The notes below the pieces were generated by a model. It ran no database searches. It was not told the DNA's origin and was given only the letters and a program-made list of their open reading frames with translations. The position numbers and the translations under genes are program-made. Shown piece by piece: positions 9,481 through 19,336 of a stretch of DNA of 64,000 nt. Source of the stretch: Metaclostridioides mangenotii (lineage in GTDB: Bacteria > Bacillota > Clostridia > Peptostreptococcales > Peptostreptococcaceae); NCBI RefSeq assembly GCF_018917235.1, contig NZ_JAHLOF010000006.1, positions 124,001 through 188,000 on the forward strand, given 5' to 3'. Numbering within the stretch: the first letter of the stretch is position 1; each line of letters starts with the position of its first letter.

Positions 9481-10632
9481 TTATAACATCTCTACAAATG
9501 CTTCAAATCTCGTTTTTAATTGTTCAGTATCAGATTTTGAATAGTCTGTTTCTATAGACATAAAAGCTTTATTTTTTTCTTTTGTTACAAACTCTTTTAC
9601 CCTGTAAGATTCAATATTGAAAGTATGACAAGCTTGAAGAACTACGTCTATTACACCGTCCACTTTATATTCATCTATCAATCTATCCAAAAGTTCGAAT
9701 CTATTGTCATTATCCATCATACATGAACATCCAATTTTTATGTATTTCTGAGTTAATGCATCGTAAACATCATCCATATTTTCGTCAACTAATCTGTCTG
9801 TTGATCTAATAGCTTGGCATAACTCTAAAGCAACAACTGATGCTCCAGCATCTTCTAATGTTTGTATAATCTTTTCGCTGATTCCTCCTATTGGAGATCC
9901 TGTTATAAGTATTCTTGGGCTGTCCTTTTTAACAGGACATTCACCTTTTTCATATCTTTCTTTTGTGTCATCTATTACTTTTCTTATAGAAGCTTTTAAC
10001 TCGTCCCTATCAAATTTAAATCCTGCTTGGTAAAGGACATTATGCAGCTCCATACCTGTAAGCATAGATGGCTCAGATTTTCCTAATTCATAGAATTCTT
10101 TTAAAAGAACTCTCTCTTCATTTTTATCTTTTATAGCAGCTCTGATATCATCTTCTGTTATTGTAACACCTAAAGATTTTTCGGTTTCTTCTTTTAATTT
10201 TATTATCTCGTCTTTCCAAAGTTTGTAGCTAAGATCACCTTTAACCGTATTTGGAAGGTGCATCACATGCATATTTTTTTCTTTTGCAAGTTCTTCATAC
10301 ATTTTTTTCTTACCATCACAAGTAGTTTCTCCAATTAGCAAGTCTGAGAAATAGAAATAAGGGCAAGTATCAGTTATAGCGTGTCCATAGCTAGATTTGA
10401 TAAGCGGACATAGATTTCTTGGTAAAACCTTTTCAGCATCTGGTATTGGTTCCTCACTTACACCACACACCCCAACTGTAACTGCACCAGCTGCCATTGG
10501 TATCTCAACAGGAGTAAAAGTACAGAAAGTACCTACTAATTTTTTTCCACTATCTTTTAATTCTTTAGCACTTAAAAATCCTTTTTGTCTTGCATCAGTA
10601 AAGCTATCAAATTGCTTTGGTAAATTTGACAT
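9481..10632 (-). CDS. Double-cubane-cluster-containing anaerobic reductase (DCCP family)
   Basis: The protein has 383 residues and belongs to the HgdB/FldC superfamily, in the single-subunit branch that carries a double-cubane [8Fe-9S] cluster. Candidate cluster ligands among the ten cysteines are Cys37, 56, 75, 90 and 105 in the N-terminal domain, and Cys272, Cys302/304 (GCSCMMD) and Cys335 (QACHTFN) in the C-terminal half. Characterised members catalyse ATP-driven reductions such as acetylene reduction, but their natural substrate is unknown. It is the first gene of a two-gene operon with its ATPase. The ATG at 10632 has AGGGGGA upstream at normal spacing. A dehydratase alpha subunit would need a beta partner, and none is present. 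Confidence 0.85.
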   Translation of the reverse strand: MSNLPKQFDSFTDARQKGFLSAKELKDSGKKLVGTFCTFTPVEIPMAAGAVTVGVCGVSEEPIPDAEKVLPRNLCPLIKSSYGHAITDTCPYFYFSDLLIGETTCDGKKKMYEELAKEKNMHVMHLPNTVKGDLSYKLWKDEIIKLKEETEKSLGVTITEDDIRAAIKDKNEERVLLKEFYELGKSEPSMLTGMELHNVLYQAGFKFDRDELKASIRKVIDDTKERYEKGECPVKKDSPRILITGSPIGGISEKIIQTLEDAGASVVALELCQAIRSTDRLVDENMDDVYDALTQKYIKIGCSCMMDNDNRFELLDRLIDEYKVDGVIDVVLQACHTFNIESYRVKEFVTKEKNKAFMSIETDYSKSDTEQLKTRFEAFVEML

Positions 10633-10808
10633 TGAAATTCCCCCTAATTATTTATTTTGACTAAGTTTTTGATTGTTTTATTAAAATTACAAAAATCAAT
10701 ATATTGAACCTCTATTCTAGATTTTACCACGTTTTTCGCAAGCATTATGATTGTTTTTATCTATATAGTTGCACAGTAGTATAGTCAAATTGTATAAACA
10801 TAATAAGG

Positions 10809-11804
10809 TTATATCAGACTAATAAGCCAAGACTTTATATCATTATCAGCAAAACTTGCATTTGCAGAATTCTTATATATTTCATAATAATCTTCTGTAG
10901 TCAAATTAAAGTTATTGAGTACAAATTCAATCTCAGATGATAAACTTACATCTGAAACAGTTCTGTTATCAGTATTTATGGTTACTTTTAATCCATCTTT
11001 ATAAAAGTTGTAAAATGGATGCTCTTTAAAAGATACAACTGCTTTGGTTTGTACATTGCTAGTAGGACACATTTCTAGGGCTATCTTGCTATCCTTAATT
11101 AATTTGTATACATCCTTATTATCTTTAATTCGAACTCCATGCCCTATCCTCTCAGCGCCCAACATTTTTACAGCATCGTAAACATTGTTTGCAGATGCAG
11201 CTTCTCCAGCATGTATAGTGATTCTGTATCCATAGCTTTTGGCTAGATTAAAAGCTTTTGTAAATTTTTTACAGAATCCTTCGTCTTCTGGTCCACATAA
11301 ATCGACTGCTACTACGCCAGATCCTATAAATTCTCTACCTTCCTCTACTATCAATATAGCATCTTCTTCAGTCATATTTCTCATACAACCTAGAATTAGA
11401 TTTCCTTTGATATCGTATTTTTCTTCAGCTTTATTGATTCCTATAAGCACACTCTCTATTATCTCTTTTATTGTAAGTCCCTTTTTCGTGTGCAGTAACG
11501 GTGCAAACCTAACTTCTATATATTTAATATTTTCTTTAGAAGCATCCTCTAAAAGTTCAAAGGAGACTCTCTCTAAATTATCTTTAGTTTGCATTATGCC
11601 AACAGGCAAATCAAAACTTTTTAAATATTCTACTAGAGACGTACTATTCTTAGGAGCTACTGCTATGTCTTTAACTTTTCGTATATCTGTCAAATCAAAT
11701 TCCTCAATAAGACCTTCTTTGATAACTAAATCTTGAATTGTTTCAACTCTCAAACTACCATCTAAATGACAATGTAAATCGATTTTAGGTAAATTTTCAA
11801 TCAT
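10809..11804 (-). CDS. add: Adenosine deaminase
   Basis: This purine-salvage enzyme converts adenosine to inosine and ammonia. All zinc-site motifs of the family are present: DLHCHLDGS (two His near residues 11 and 13), TIHAGE, RIGHGVRI, LEMCPTSN and INTDNRTVS. The ATG at 11816 has no ribosome binding site. The ATG at 11804 has GGAGG five bases upstream, so I use it, giving 331 residues, the usual family length. It stands between the DCCP operon and the decarboxylase cluster, with spacers on both sides and no visible partner gene. Confidence 0.93.
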   Translation of the reverse strand: MIENLPKIDLHCHLDGSLRVETIQDLVIKEGLIEEFDLTDIRKVKDIAVAPKNSTSLVEYLKSFDLPVGIMQTKDNLERVSFELLEDASKENIKYIEVRFAPLLHTKKGLTIKEIIESVLIGINKAEEKYDIKGNLILGCMRNMTEEDAILIVEEGREFIGSGVVAVDLCGPEDEGFCKKFTKAFNLAKSYGYRITIHAGEAASANNVYDAVKMLGAERIGHGVRIKDNKDVYKLIKDSKIALEMCPTSNVQTKAVVSFKEHPFYNFYKDGLKVTINTDNRTVSDVSLSSEIEFVLNNFNLTTEDYYEIYKNSANASFADNDIKSWLISLI

Positions 11805-12087
11805 TGTATCCTCCATAAGTAAAAATATTTTTAATCATTATTTATAATTATTTATCAATATACTTCTTATATGTATAACTTATACATTAGACATCTATAT
11901 AAAATATTATATCATTGATAATAGCAAACAATTCAACAATCTATGGCGATCATACTTATATAATCATATCTGTTTTAATATATAAACTGGATATAAGAAG
12001 ATATGATTAGAATATACTCTTGGCAATAAAATTAATATACAAGAAATTCTATAAAACTATCTAGAGCTTTTCTATAATAATAAAAGA
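11805..12087. other. Gene-free AT-rich spacer
   Basis: About 280 bases upstream of add hold no reading frame with a ribosome binding site on either strand. It must contain the add promoter, but I do not see a clear one. Confidence 0.5.
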
Positions 12088-12127
12088 AAATGAGTTGTAT
12101 AAAATTCACATTTTATACAACTCATTT
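12088..12127 (-). terminator. Strong terminator of the methylmalonyl-CoA decarboxylase operon
   Basis: A perfect 17-bp stem (12088-12104 with 12111-12127) has a 6-base loop. On the minus strand it is followed by a T-rich tract, 27 bases after the last gene of the cluster. Confidence 0.9.
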
Positions 12128-12153
12128 ATTATTATAGAGTATTTTATCTTCAT

Positions 12154-13341
12154 CTAACCAAACAAACTAAGTAAAATACCTGCTGCAACAGCAGAACCTA
12201 TAACTCCGGCAACATTTGGTCCCATTGCATGCATAAGTATAAAATTACCTGGATTTTCTTTTTGAGCTTCCTTATGTGCTACTCTTGCTGCCATTGGAAC
12301 TGCAGAAACTCCAGCTGCTCCTATAAGTGGATTAATTTTTTCTTTTGTAAATTTATTCATTATCTTGGCGCAGATTACGCCTGCTGCTGTTCCAATGCCA
12401 AAAGCGATTACTCCAAGTACAAATATTTTTAAAGTCTGTGCACTTAAAAATATTTCTGCTTTAGCGGATGCTCCAACTGAGAGCCCCAGAAATATAGTAA
12501 CTATGTTCATAAGTGCATTAGAAGCTGTATCCGAAAGTCTATCTGCGACTGCACATTCCTTAAGCAAATTACCAAACATAAGCATTCCAATAAGTGTTGC
12601 AGCTGCAGGTAAAAGTAACGACACAACAATAGTAACAGTTATAGGAAACAGAATTTTAACTTTTTTAGATACAGGTTTGCTCTGCGTCATTACTATCCCT
12701 CTTTCCTCTTGAGAAGTAAGAGCTCTCATTATCGGAGGTTGAATAATTGGTACTAATGCCATATACGAATAAGCTGCAACTGCTATTGGCGCTAGTAGAT
12801 GTGGTGCTAATTTAGTGGTCAAGTATATTGCTGTTGGACCATCAGCTCCTCCTATTATACCTGTTGATGCCGCCTCTGGTCCTGTAAAACCTAAAAGCAA
12901 TGCACCTATAAAAGTAAAAAATATTCCAAATTGCGCTGCTGCGCCAAGTAGTATGCTCTTGGGATTTGATATCAATGGGCCAAAATCAGTCATAGCTCCA
13001 ACCCCTAAAAATATTAATGGTGGAAATATTCCAAGTTCATCCCCTAAAAATAAATAATGTAGTAATCCACCTGCAGTTTTCGTTGTTATATTTGCCTCCA
13101 AGGTATTGTTTACGGTCGCTCCAATTGGTTCGATGACAGAAACTGCCCCATTCATTACTCCAGATAGGGGAAGGTTTGAAAGCAACATACCAAAAGCTAT
13201 AGGTACTAGTAATAATGGTTCAAAACCTTTACTTATTGCTAAATACAGTAGAAGACATGCAACTAATATCATTGCTAACTGTCTCCAATCCATATTAACA
13301 ATACCCATTGATTGAATAAAATTAGTTATAACCTCTACCAT
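12154..13341 (-). CDS. mmdB: Na+-transporting methylmalonyl-CoA decarboxylase, beta subunit
   Basis: This is the membrane sodium channel and decarboxylation subunit: it frees CO2 from carboxybiotin and moves Na+ outward. The 395 residues form about nine or more membrane segments. Family motifs are [31 protein letters not shown] (conserved acidic residue for Na+ binding) and [14 protein letters not shown]. It is the last gene of the mmdA-D-C-B block, 25 bases after the biotin carrier gene, with GGAGG before the ATG. The beta subunits of oxaloacetate, glutaconyl-CoA and malonate decarboxylases are very similar; the neighbouring mutase and epimerase genes make methylmalonyl-CoA the likely substrate. 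Confidence 0.92.
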   Translation of the reverse strand: MVEVITNFIQSMGIVNMDWRQLAMILVACLLLYLAISKGFEPLLLVPIAFGMLLSNLPLSGVMNGAVSVIEPIGATVNNTLEANITTKTAGGLLHYLFLGDELGIFPPLIFLGVGAMTDFGPLISNPKSILLGAAAQFGIFFTFIGALLLGFTGPEAASTGIIGGADGPTAIYLTTKLAPHLLAPIAVAAYSYMALVPIIQPPIMRALTSQEERGIVMTQSKPVSKKVKILFPITVTIVVSLLLPAAATLIGMLMFGNLLKECAVADRLSDTASNALMNIVTIFLGLSVGASAKAEIFLSAQTLKIFVLGVIAFGIGTAAGVICAKIMNKFTKEKINPLIGAAGVSAVPMAARVAHKEAQKENPGNFILMHAMGPNVAGVIGSAVAAGILLSLFG

Positions 13342-13366
13342 GGGTAAGTCCTCCTTTTTTTAATTT

Positions 13367-13756
13367 CTATCCTATAGTTATCAAAGTGTCTCCTACACTT
13401 ACTGAAGCTCCTTTTGATACGTTTACTGATGTTACATTCCCATCCGAACTTGCCATAATTTCATTTTCCATCTTCATAGCTTCAAGTACTAATAATACTT
13501 GACCTTTTTTAACGCTATCTCCAACTTTAACTTTTACATCATTTATAGTTCCTGGCATTGGGGCACTTACTGTTCCTGATCCTACTGATTGTGTATTTAA
13601 TTTAGAAGCAGCGTTATTAGCTTCTTTTGGTGGCACTTTTGGAGTACTTTGTTGAATAGATTGTGCTCTTGAAACCTGCACTCCTTCTGAGCTTATTTCT
13701 TCAACTTCTACTTCATAGCTATTTCCATTAACGATTATATTGTATTTTTTTATCAT
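13367..13756 (-). CDS. mmdC: Methylmalonyl-CoA decarboxylase, gamma subunit (biotin carrier)
   Basis: The 129-residue protein carries the biotin that shuttles CO2 between the carboxyltransferase and the membrane subunit. Lys95 in EAMKMENEI is the biotinylation site. The biotinyl domain occupies about 62-129, preceded by an N-terminal region (to about 30) and a linker rich in Ser, Pro and Ala. It lies 17 bases after mmdD, with GGGGGAG as ribosome binding site. No biotin ligase gene is in the window, so biotinylation must use an enzyme encoded elsewhere. Confidence 0.93.
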   Translation of the reverse strand: MIKKYNIIVNGNSYEVEVEEISSEGVQVSRAQSIQQSTPKVPPKEANNAASKLNTQSVGSGTVSAPMPGTINDVKVKVGDSVKKGQVLLVLEAMKMENEIMASSDGNVTSVNVSKGASVSVGDTLITIG

Positions 13757-13773
13757 TATTTAGCTCCCCCTTT

Positions 13774-14157
13774 TCAATATCGATTAGTATTATTTTTCAT
13801 ATTTTCCCAACTTGTTTTATAGTTGTTACTTCTTACTACTTTTTTTACCAATATATTATTTGCCGATTTTCCTGTTTGAGTTGCTATTGCAGCAGTTATA
13901 ACTGCGACTAATTCTGCATCATCTGCTCGCTCATTGTGATCAGGGATTGTAGCAGGAGTTTTAGTTTCTTTATTTATTTTTGTAGTTTTATCTGTCTGCC
14001 TTTCCAATAAGCTTATAATTCCAGAAATTAAAATCAACACAATAAATACTACAACCATTGAAATTATCGCTACACTAAATCCAGCAAGAAGCTTATCACC
14101 TACACTTACGGAAGCTGAAGGATCTTTTAGTGCTTCTAGTAATTGACGTAAATTCAT
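13774..14157 (-). CDS. mmdD: Methylmalonyl-CoA decarboxylase, delta subunit (OadG family)
   Basis: The small 127-residue anchor subunit has one transmembrane helix (FSVAIISMVVVFIVLILISG, near residues 27-46). A charged linker follows, then a C-terminal AELVAVITAAIATQTGK segment typical of OadG and MmdD proteins. In the family it holds the carboxyltransferase to the membrane subunit and helps assembly. It follows mmdA by 13 bases with a GGAGGTGG ribosome binding site. The C-terminus ends in basic and Asn-rich residues that resemble the end of other MmdD chains. Confidence 0.88.
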   Translation of the reverse strand: MNLRQLLEALKDPSASVSVGDKLLAGFSVAIISMVVVFIVLILISGIISLLERQTDKTTKINKETKTPATIPDHNERADDAELVAVITAAIATQTGKSANNILVKKVVRSNNYKTSWENMKNNTNRY

Positions 14158-14170
14158 AGTTTACCACCTC

Positions 14171-15721
14171 CTATAAAGGTATATTTCCATGCTTTTTAGG
14201 CGGTCTCTCTTCACGTTTTGAAGATAATATATCCAGAGCATCCGCAAGTCTAAGTCTAGTTAATGAAGGTCTTATTACATCATCGATATATCCTCTTTCT
14301 GCCGCTTTATATGGAGTTGCAAATTCAGTTGTATACTCCTGAACTTTTTCAGCCCTCATAGCATCTTTATCTTCAGCATCTTTAATATCATTTTTAAATA
14401 CTATATTAGCAGCGCCACTTGGTCCCATTACAGCAACCTCTGCTGTTGGCCATGCTAAAACCATATCAGCACCTAAATCTTTTGAACACATAGCTAGATA
14501 CGATCCACCATATGCTTTTCTAGTTATGATAGTTATTTTTGGAACAGTAGCTTCACTGTAAGCATAAAGCATCTTTGCACCATGACGAATAATTCCGCCA
14601 TATTCTTGAGCCGTTCCAGGTAAAAATCCCGGTACATCAACTAAACTTAGAATTGGTATATTGAATGAATCGCACATTCTTATAAATCTAGAGCTTTTAT
14701 CAGAAGCATTTATATCAAGAGATCCAGCCATAAAATTAGGTTGATTTGCTATAATTCCTATACTTTCACCATTTATTCTTGCAAGCCCAGTAACAATATT
14801 TTGAGCAAATAGTGGTTGTACCTCATAAAAATCGCCACTATCAACTATTTCAAATATTATTTCTTTCATATCATAAGGTTTATTAGAATCATCTGGAACA
14901 ATGCTATCTAATATATCATTTATTCTGTTCGCATCATCTTGACATTCTATTATTGGAGCTTTTTCTGAATTATTCGAAGGTAAAAAGCTAAGCAGTCTCT
15001 TAATTTGATTAATACAATCTTCGTCGTTTGAAGCTATAAAATGAGCTACTCCAGAAGTAGTATTATGGGTATATGCTCCGCCGAGCTCTTCAGCAGTTAC
15101 TTCTTCACCAGTTACTGTTTTAATAACTTGTGGACCTGTTATAAACATCTGACTAGTCTGATCCACCACATATACAAAATCGGTAAGTGCAGGAGAATAC
15201 ACTGCTCCGCCAGCACATGGTCCCATTATTGCTGAAATCTGAGGTACTACCCCAGATGCTAAAGTATTTTTATAAAAAATCTCACCATATCCAGCAAGTG
15301 CATCTACCCCTTCTTGTATTCTAGCTCCACCGGAATCATTTAAACCTACTACTGGAACACCTAATTTTAAAGAAAGATCCATTACTTTACCAATCTTTTT
15401 TGCATGCATCTCACCTAGTGATCCACCTAGGACAGTAAAATCTTGAGCAAATGCACAAACTAGTCTTCCATCAACTTTTCCGTATCCGCAAACAACTCCT
15501 TCTCCAGGAATTTCTTGTTTTTCCATCCCAAAGTTAGAACATCTATGTTTTACAAATGCTTCCAACTCAACAAAGGTATTTTCATCAAATAATCTATTCA
15601 ACCTTTCTCTAGCTGTTAGTTTGCCTGATGAATGTTGTTTATCTATTCTTTTTTGTCCCCCGCCTAATTCGATTGCACTTCTCTTTTCTTGAAGTAAATC
15701 TAACTTTTCTTTAGACAACAT
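14171..15721 (-). CDS. mmdA: Methylmalonyl-CoA decarboxylase, alpha subunit (carboxyltransferase)
   Basis: The 516-residue soluble carboxyltransferase has two crotonase-fold halves and moves the carboxyl group from (S)-methylmalonyl-CoA to biotin. Visible signatures are SGGARIQEGVDALAGYGEIF, GPCAGGAVYSPALTDF in the N-half, and VDVPGFLPGTAQEYGGIIRHGAK with TRKAYGGSYLAMCSKDL in the C-half. Propionyl-CoA carboxylase beta is a close relative. The lack of a biotin carboxylase gene, together with mmdD, mmdC and mmdB directly downstream, supports the decarboxylase assignment. It starts 26 bases after the epimerase gene with GGAGGTGG upstream. Confidence 0.95.
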   Translation of the reverse strand: MLSKEKLDLLQEKRSAIELGGGQKRIDKQHSSGKLTARERLNRLFDENTFVELEAFVKHRCSNFGMEKQEIPGEGVVCGYGKVDGRLVCAFAQDFTVLGGSLGEMHAKKIGKVMDLSLKLGVPVVGLNDSGGARIQEGVDALAGYGEIFYKNTLASGVVPQISAIMGPCAGGAVYSPALTDFVYVVDQTSQMFITGPQVIKTVTGEEVTAEELGGAYTHNTTSGVAHFIASNDEDCINQIKRLLSFLPSNNSEKAPIIECQDDANRINDILDSIVPDDSNKPYDMKEIIFEIVDSGDFYEVQPLFAQNIVTGLARINGESIGIIANQPNFMAGSLDINASDKSSRFIRMCDSFNIPILSLVDVPGFLPGTAQEYGGIIRHGAKMLYAYSEATVPKITIITRKAYGGSYLAMCSKDLGADMVLAWPTAEVAVMGPSGAANIVFKNDIKDAEDKDAMRAEKVQEYTTEFATPYKAAERGYIDDVIRPSLTRLRLADALDILSSKREERPPKKHGNIPL

Positions 15722-15747
15722 AAAACCACCTCCAGGAAATTAGTCTT

Positions 15748-16158
15748 TTATTCTCTTTCACTTAGCTCAAGTAATACACCATCAGTTCCTTTTGGATGAC
15801 AAAATGCTATCCTTGCATTTCCAGCTCCATATCTTGGTGTCTCATCTATCATTCTAAATCCTTTATCTTTTACTTCAGCTATGGCTTCTTCAATATTATC
15901 GACTCTAAGAGCAACATGTTGAATACCACCACGATTTGAATTTTTTGCTATAAATTTTGCAATAGGTCCATCTTCTGTAGTTGATTCTAAAAACTCTAAC
16001 TCAGTATCACCTACGGGTAAGAATGCAACCTTAACTTGTTGATCTTCAACTATTTCTCTTCCTGTACATTTTAATCCAAGAACATCTTCATAAAACTTAA
16101 GAGTATCTTCTAAACTATTTACTGCTATACCAACATGATCTACTTTTAGTACTTTCAT
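15748..16158 (-). CDS. mce: Methylmalonyl-CoA epimerase
   Basis: The 136-residue vicinal-oxygen-chelate protein interconverts (R)- and (S)-methylmalonyl-CoA. The mutase makes the R form and the decarboxylase uses the S form. The N-terminus VDHVGIAVNSLEDTLKFYEDVLG is interrupted here as VDHVGIAV then LGL. The second repeat has GGIQHVALRVDNI, and FCHPKGTDGVLLEL closes the domain. Metal ligands expected from the fold are His7, the His in QHVAL and Glu near the end. It sits between meaB and mmdA with gaps of 15 and 26 bases, which is exactly where the pathway needs it. Confidence 0.95.
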   Translation of the reverse strand: MKVLKVDHVGIAVNSLEDTLKFYEDVLGLKCTGREIVEDQQVKVAFLPVGDTELEFLESTTEDGPIAKFIAKNSNRGGIQHVALRVDNIEEAIAEVKDKGFRMIDETPRYGAGNARIAFCHPKGTDGVLLELSERE

Positions 16159-16173
16159 GCACTACCCCTCCAA

Positions 16174-17145
16174 TTATAGATTTTGATTGTTTGTTATTTT
16201 TTCATATACTATACTGCTTATTGAATAAGGATCAATTTCCTTAGTCATTGTTTTATTTAGAAGTTTTTCTATTTCTTCACTGCTCTGTAAATTTCTAACC
16301 AACGTCTCAACTTTTCTTTGTACCAACTCTCTAACTTCTTGCTTATTGCGTCTTAGTCTTTTTTGGGTTAATTTATCACTATCTTCAAGAAACATCTTAT
16401 GCTTTAATATATTTTCATAAGCAAGATCTACGCCTTCTCCGGTCTCAGATATTACTAAGCTTACTGGAGGTCTAAATTCCCATTCTTTATTGAAATCAAG
16501 CATCATCTCAATTTCTATAGATGTCTTTTTAGCTCCATCTTTATCAGCTTTATTTACAATAAAAACATCTGCAATTTCCATGACTCCTGCTTTTATCGCT
16601 TGTATATCGTCTCCTAATCCTGGAACCATAACAATTAGAGTAGTATCTGCTGTTTTTACAATGTCTATCTCAGATTGCCCAACCCCAACCGTTTCAATAA
16701 ATATATAATCACATCCATATGCATCGAGTACTTTTATAGCTGCTTGAGTTGCATTAGAAAGTCCACCCAAACTTCCTCTAGTCCCCATTGATCTAATAAA
16801 TACATCAGGATCAGTACTTAAATCATTCATCCTAATTCGATCTCCAAGTATTGCACCTTTTGTAAATGGACTTGTTGGATCTATTGCGATAATTCCTACT
16901 TTTTTACCCTGTGTCCTAAGGAGTTTAACTATCTTATCAGTAAATGTAGACTTACCAGCCCCAGGTGGACCAGTAATTCCAATCACATAAGCTCTTCCTG
17001 TTTGATTGTAAATCTCTTTTAATGCATCTTCGTAACCGGAAGTTTCATTTTCTACAATGGTAATAAGTCTAGCACAATCCCTCTTATTTCCATTTAATAC
17101 TCCATCGACTAATTTTTTTATCTTATCATCGACTTTATTCACCAT
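16174..17145 (-). CDS. meaB: Methylmalonyl-CoA mutase-associated GTPase MeaB
   Basis: This G3E-type GTPase protects the B12 mutase from inactivation and gates cofactor loading. The 323 residues show the P-loop GITGPPGAGKSTFTDK (about 56-71), the switch region AIDPTSPFTKGAILGDRIRM, the ETVGVGQSE motif and NKADKDGAK for base recognition. The C-terminal arm is the dimerisation region. It follows the mutase small subunit by 13 bases; AAAGG precedes the ATG at a slightly long distance. It was formerly named ArgK in many genomes. Confidence 0.94.
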   Translation of the reverse strand: MVNKVDDKIKKLVDGVLNGNKRDCARLITIVENETSGYEDALKEIYNQTGRAYVIGITGPPGAGKSTFTDKIVKLLRTQGKKVGIIAIDPTSPFTKGAILGDRIRMNDLSTDPDVFIRSMGTRGSLGGLSNATQAAIKVLDAYGCDYIFIETVGVGQSEIDIVKTADTTLIVMVPGLGDDIQAIKAGVMEIADVFIVNKADKDGAKKTSIEIEMMLDFNKEWEFRPPVSLVISETGEGVDLAYENILKHKMFLEDSDKLTQKRLRRNKQEVRELVQRKVETLVRNLQSSEEIEKLLNKTMTKEIDPYSISSIVYEKITNNQNL

Positions 17146-17158
17146 AATATCATCGCCT

Positions 17159-17560
17159 TTACGCCAAACTTTTGTGTGTATTTTCTTTTATAAATTTAAT
17201 TGTGGTCGATGTAGGAGTTCCCGGAGTAAATATCTCAGCAATACCTTTTTCTTTTAGTACTGGTATATCTTCTTCAGGTATAACACCGCCTCCGATTATA
17301 AGAACATCATCTATATTTTCTTCTTTTAATAATTCTGCTACCTTAGGAAGTAAATGATTATGAGCTCCAGATAATATACTCATAGCTATTACATCCACGT
17401 CTTCTTGTATGGCTGAAGCCACAATTTGTTCAGGAGTTTGAAACAATCCTGTATATATAACTTCCATACCTGCATCTCTCAGCGCCCTTGCAACAACTTT
17501 AGCTCCTCTATCATGTCCATCTAATCCTGGTTTTGCAACTAATACTCTTATAGGTCTCAT
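17159..17560 (-). CDS. Methylmalonyl-CoA mutase, B12-binding small subunit
   Basis: The 133-residue cobalamin domain is encoded separately from the catalytic barrel. DGHDRG at 14-19 gives the lower-ligand His16, and [14 protein letters not shown] with [14 protein letters not shown] match the other B12-tail contacts. The split large/small organisation resembles archaeal and some Clostridial mutases and differs from the fused Propionibacterium type. It is 14 bases after the large-subunit gene with GGGAG upstream. A lone B12-binding domain could serve other mutases, but the operon makes this partner clear. Confidence 0.94.
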   Translation of the reverse strand: MRPIRVLVAKPGLDGHDRGAKVVARALRDAGMEVIYTGLFQTPEQIVASAIQEDVDVIAMSILSGAHNHLLPKVAELLKEENIDDVLIIGGGVIPEEDIPVLKEKGIAEIFTPGTPTSTTIKFIKENTHKSLA

Positions 17561-17574
17561 GTTTTTACTCCCCT

Positions 17575-19245
17575 CTATATCATTACTATTTGTTTGTATT
17601 CACCGAATTCTTCTCTCATAACACCACAGATTTCTCCAAGTGTTGCATACTCCATAACTGCATCTAAAATAGCCGGCATTATATTTTCATCAGATTTACA
17701 AACATCTCTCAGCGTTTCTAAAGTTTCATTTACTCTTTCGTTATTTCTTTTTTCTTTAAGAACTTTTATTTTTTCTTTTTGTCTCTCACCAACCATTGGA
17801 TCAACTCTTAAAAGACCCTTCGGTGCTTCTTCATCTATTTGATATTTATTTACTCCTACTATTATTTTTTCGTTATTTTCTATTTCTTTTTGATATTTAT
17901 AAGCGCTATCCATTATTTCTTGTTGTATATATCCTTGCTCAATGGCTTGTGGCGCACCTCCAATTTCATCTATTTTATCGATAATAGCCATCGCTTCCTT
18001 TTCTATCTCATTAGTAAGACCCTCAACATAGTAAGAACCTGCAAGTGGATCTATAGTATCCGCTGCTCCACTCTCATTTGCAACAATTTGTTGTGTTCTA
18101 AGAGCTACTCTTACTGAATCTTCTGTAGGTAGAGCTAGAGCTTCGTCTTTTGAATTTGTATGTAGCGATTGAGTTCCTCCTAGAACTGCAGCTAAAGTTT
18201 GAATAGCAACTCTAACAATATTATTTTCAGGTTGTTGTGCAGTTAATGTACATCCTGCTGTCTGTGTGTGGAATTTTAATGCCCATGATTTTGGATTTTC
18301 TGCTTTAAATCTTTCCTTCATAATTTTTGCCCAAATTCTTCTCGCAGCTCTAAACTTAGCAACTTCTTCAAATAAATTGTTGTGAGCATTAAAAAAGAAT
18401 GATAATCTTGGAGCAAAATCATCTACATGAAGTCCTGCTTCAATAGCTGCATTTACATACGCAATACCGTCTGCTAGAGTAAATGCCACTTCTTGAATTG
18501 CATTTGCACCTGCTTCCCTGATATGGTATCCAGATATACTGATTGTGTTCCACTTAGGAACATGTTTAGAACAATACTCAAATATATCTGTAATAAGTCT
18601 CATAGATGGTTTTACAGGGAATATATAAGTTCCTCTAGCTACATATTCCTTTAAAATATCATTTTGAATAGTTCCCCTTAATTTTTCTGGAAATACACCT
18701 TGTTTCTTAGCTACTGCAATATACATGGCAAGTAATACTGATGCAGGTGCATTTATTGTCATTGATGTAGATACTTTATCAAGTGGTATACCGTCAAATA
18801 ATATTTCCATGTCTGCTAAAGAGTCTATACAAACTCCAACTTTCCCTACTTCACCTTCTGCAATTGGATTGTCTGAGTTATATCCCATTTGGGTTGGCAA
18901 ATCAAATGCAACAGAAAGCCCCATAGATCCTTCTTCTATTAAATATTTATATCTCTTGTTAGATTCTTCAGCTGTAGCAAAACCAGCATACATTCTCATT
19001 GTCCAAAACTTACCTCTGTACATAGTTGGTTGCACACCTCTTGTAAATGGGTATTGCCCTGGAAATCCGAGATCGTTTTCATAATCAGTACACACATCTA
19101 ATGGAGTATATAATCTTTTTACTTCCACACCGGTATCAAATTCAAATTCTTTTTTTCTCTCAGGGAATTTATCAATACTTTTTTTAACCTTATTTTCTTC
19201 CCATTTTGTAAAGCAACTTTGAATTTGCTCTCTGTTTTTGTCCAT
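17575..19245 (-). CDS. mutA: Methylmalonyl-CoA mutase, large (catalytic) subunit
   Basis: The enzyme interconverts succinyl-CoA and (R)-methylmalonyl-CoA by a B12 radical mechanism. The 556-residue TIM-barrel chain has [18 protein letters not shown] near residue 84 (substrate tunnel Tyr and Arg), [23 protein letters not shown] and [18 protein letters not shown]. It lacks the C-terminal cobalamin domain, which is the next gene. The start has AGGAGGG at six to seven bases. A 91-base spacer with a hairpin separates it from the upstream CoA-transferase gene. Confidence 0.96.
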   Translation of the reverse strand: MDKNREQIQSCFTKWEENKVKKSIDKFPERKKEFEFDTGVEVKRLYTPLDVCTDYENDLGFPGQYPFTRGVQPTMYRGKFWTMRMYAGFATAEESNKRYKYLIEEGSMGLSVAFDLPTQMGYNSDNPIAEGEVGKVGVCIDSLADMEILFDGIPLDKVSTSMTINAPASVLLAMYIAVAKKQGVFPEKLRGTIQNDILKEYVARGTYIFPVKPSMRLITDIFEYCSKHVPKWNTISISGYHIREAGANAIQEVAFTLADGIAYVNAAIEAGLHVDDFAPRLSFFFNAHNNLFEEVAKFRAARRIWAKIMKERFKAENPKSWALKFHTQTAGCTLTAQQPENNIVRVAIQTLAAVLGGTQSLHTNSKDEALALPTEDSVRVALRTQQIVANESGAADTIDPLAGSYYVEGLTNEIEKEAMAIIDKIDEIGGAPQAIEQGYIQQEIMDSAYKYQKEIENNEKIIVGVNKYQIDEEAPKGLLRVDPMVGERQKEKIKVLKEKRNNERVNETLETLRDVCKSDENIMPAILDAVMEYATLGEICGVMREEFGEYKQIVMI

Positions 19246-19265
19246 ATTGTACCCTCCTAATCTAT

Positions 19266-19298
19266 GCCTGCCATATAATTTATAAATATATGGCAGGC
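19266..19298 (-). repeat. Intercistronic hairpin between CoA-transferase and mutase genes
   Basis: A perfect 12-bp stem GCCTGCCATATA/TATATGGCAGGC lies about 20 bases before the mutA start codon. No T tract follows on the minus strand, so it is more likely an mRNA processing or stability element than a terminator. Confidence 0.55.
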
Positions 19299-19336
19299 TA
19301 TTTATGTTAAATAGTTATTTATTTAACTTGCTTTGA

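Noticed and set aside
9481..10632. Subunit of a 2-hydroxyglutaryl- or lactoyl-CoA dehydratase
   Set aside because: Those enzymes need two such subunits and usually a CoA-transferase next to them; only one is present with its activase, which fits the DCCP type.
12365..13057. Several plus-strand frames within mmdB
   Set aside because: They are antisense shadows of a clearly recognised sodium-pump gene, without ribosome binding sites.
14171..15721. Propionyl-CoA carboxylase beta subunit
   Set aside because: No biotin carboxylase gene is present, and the OadG-like, biotin carrier and sodium-channel subunits follow directly.
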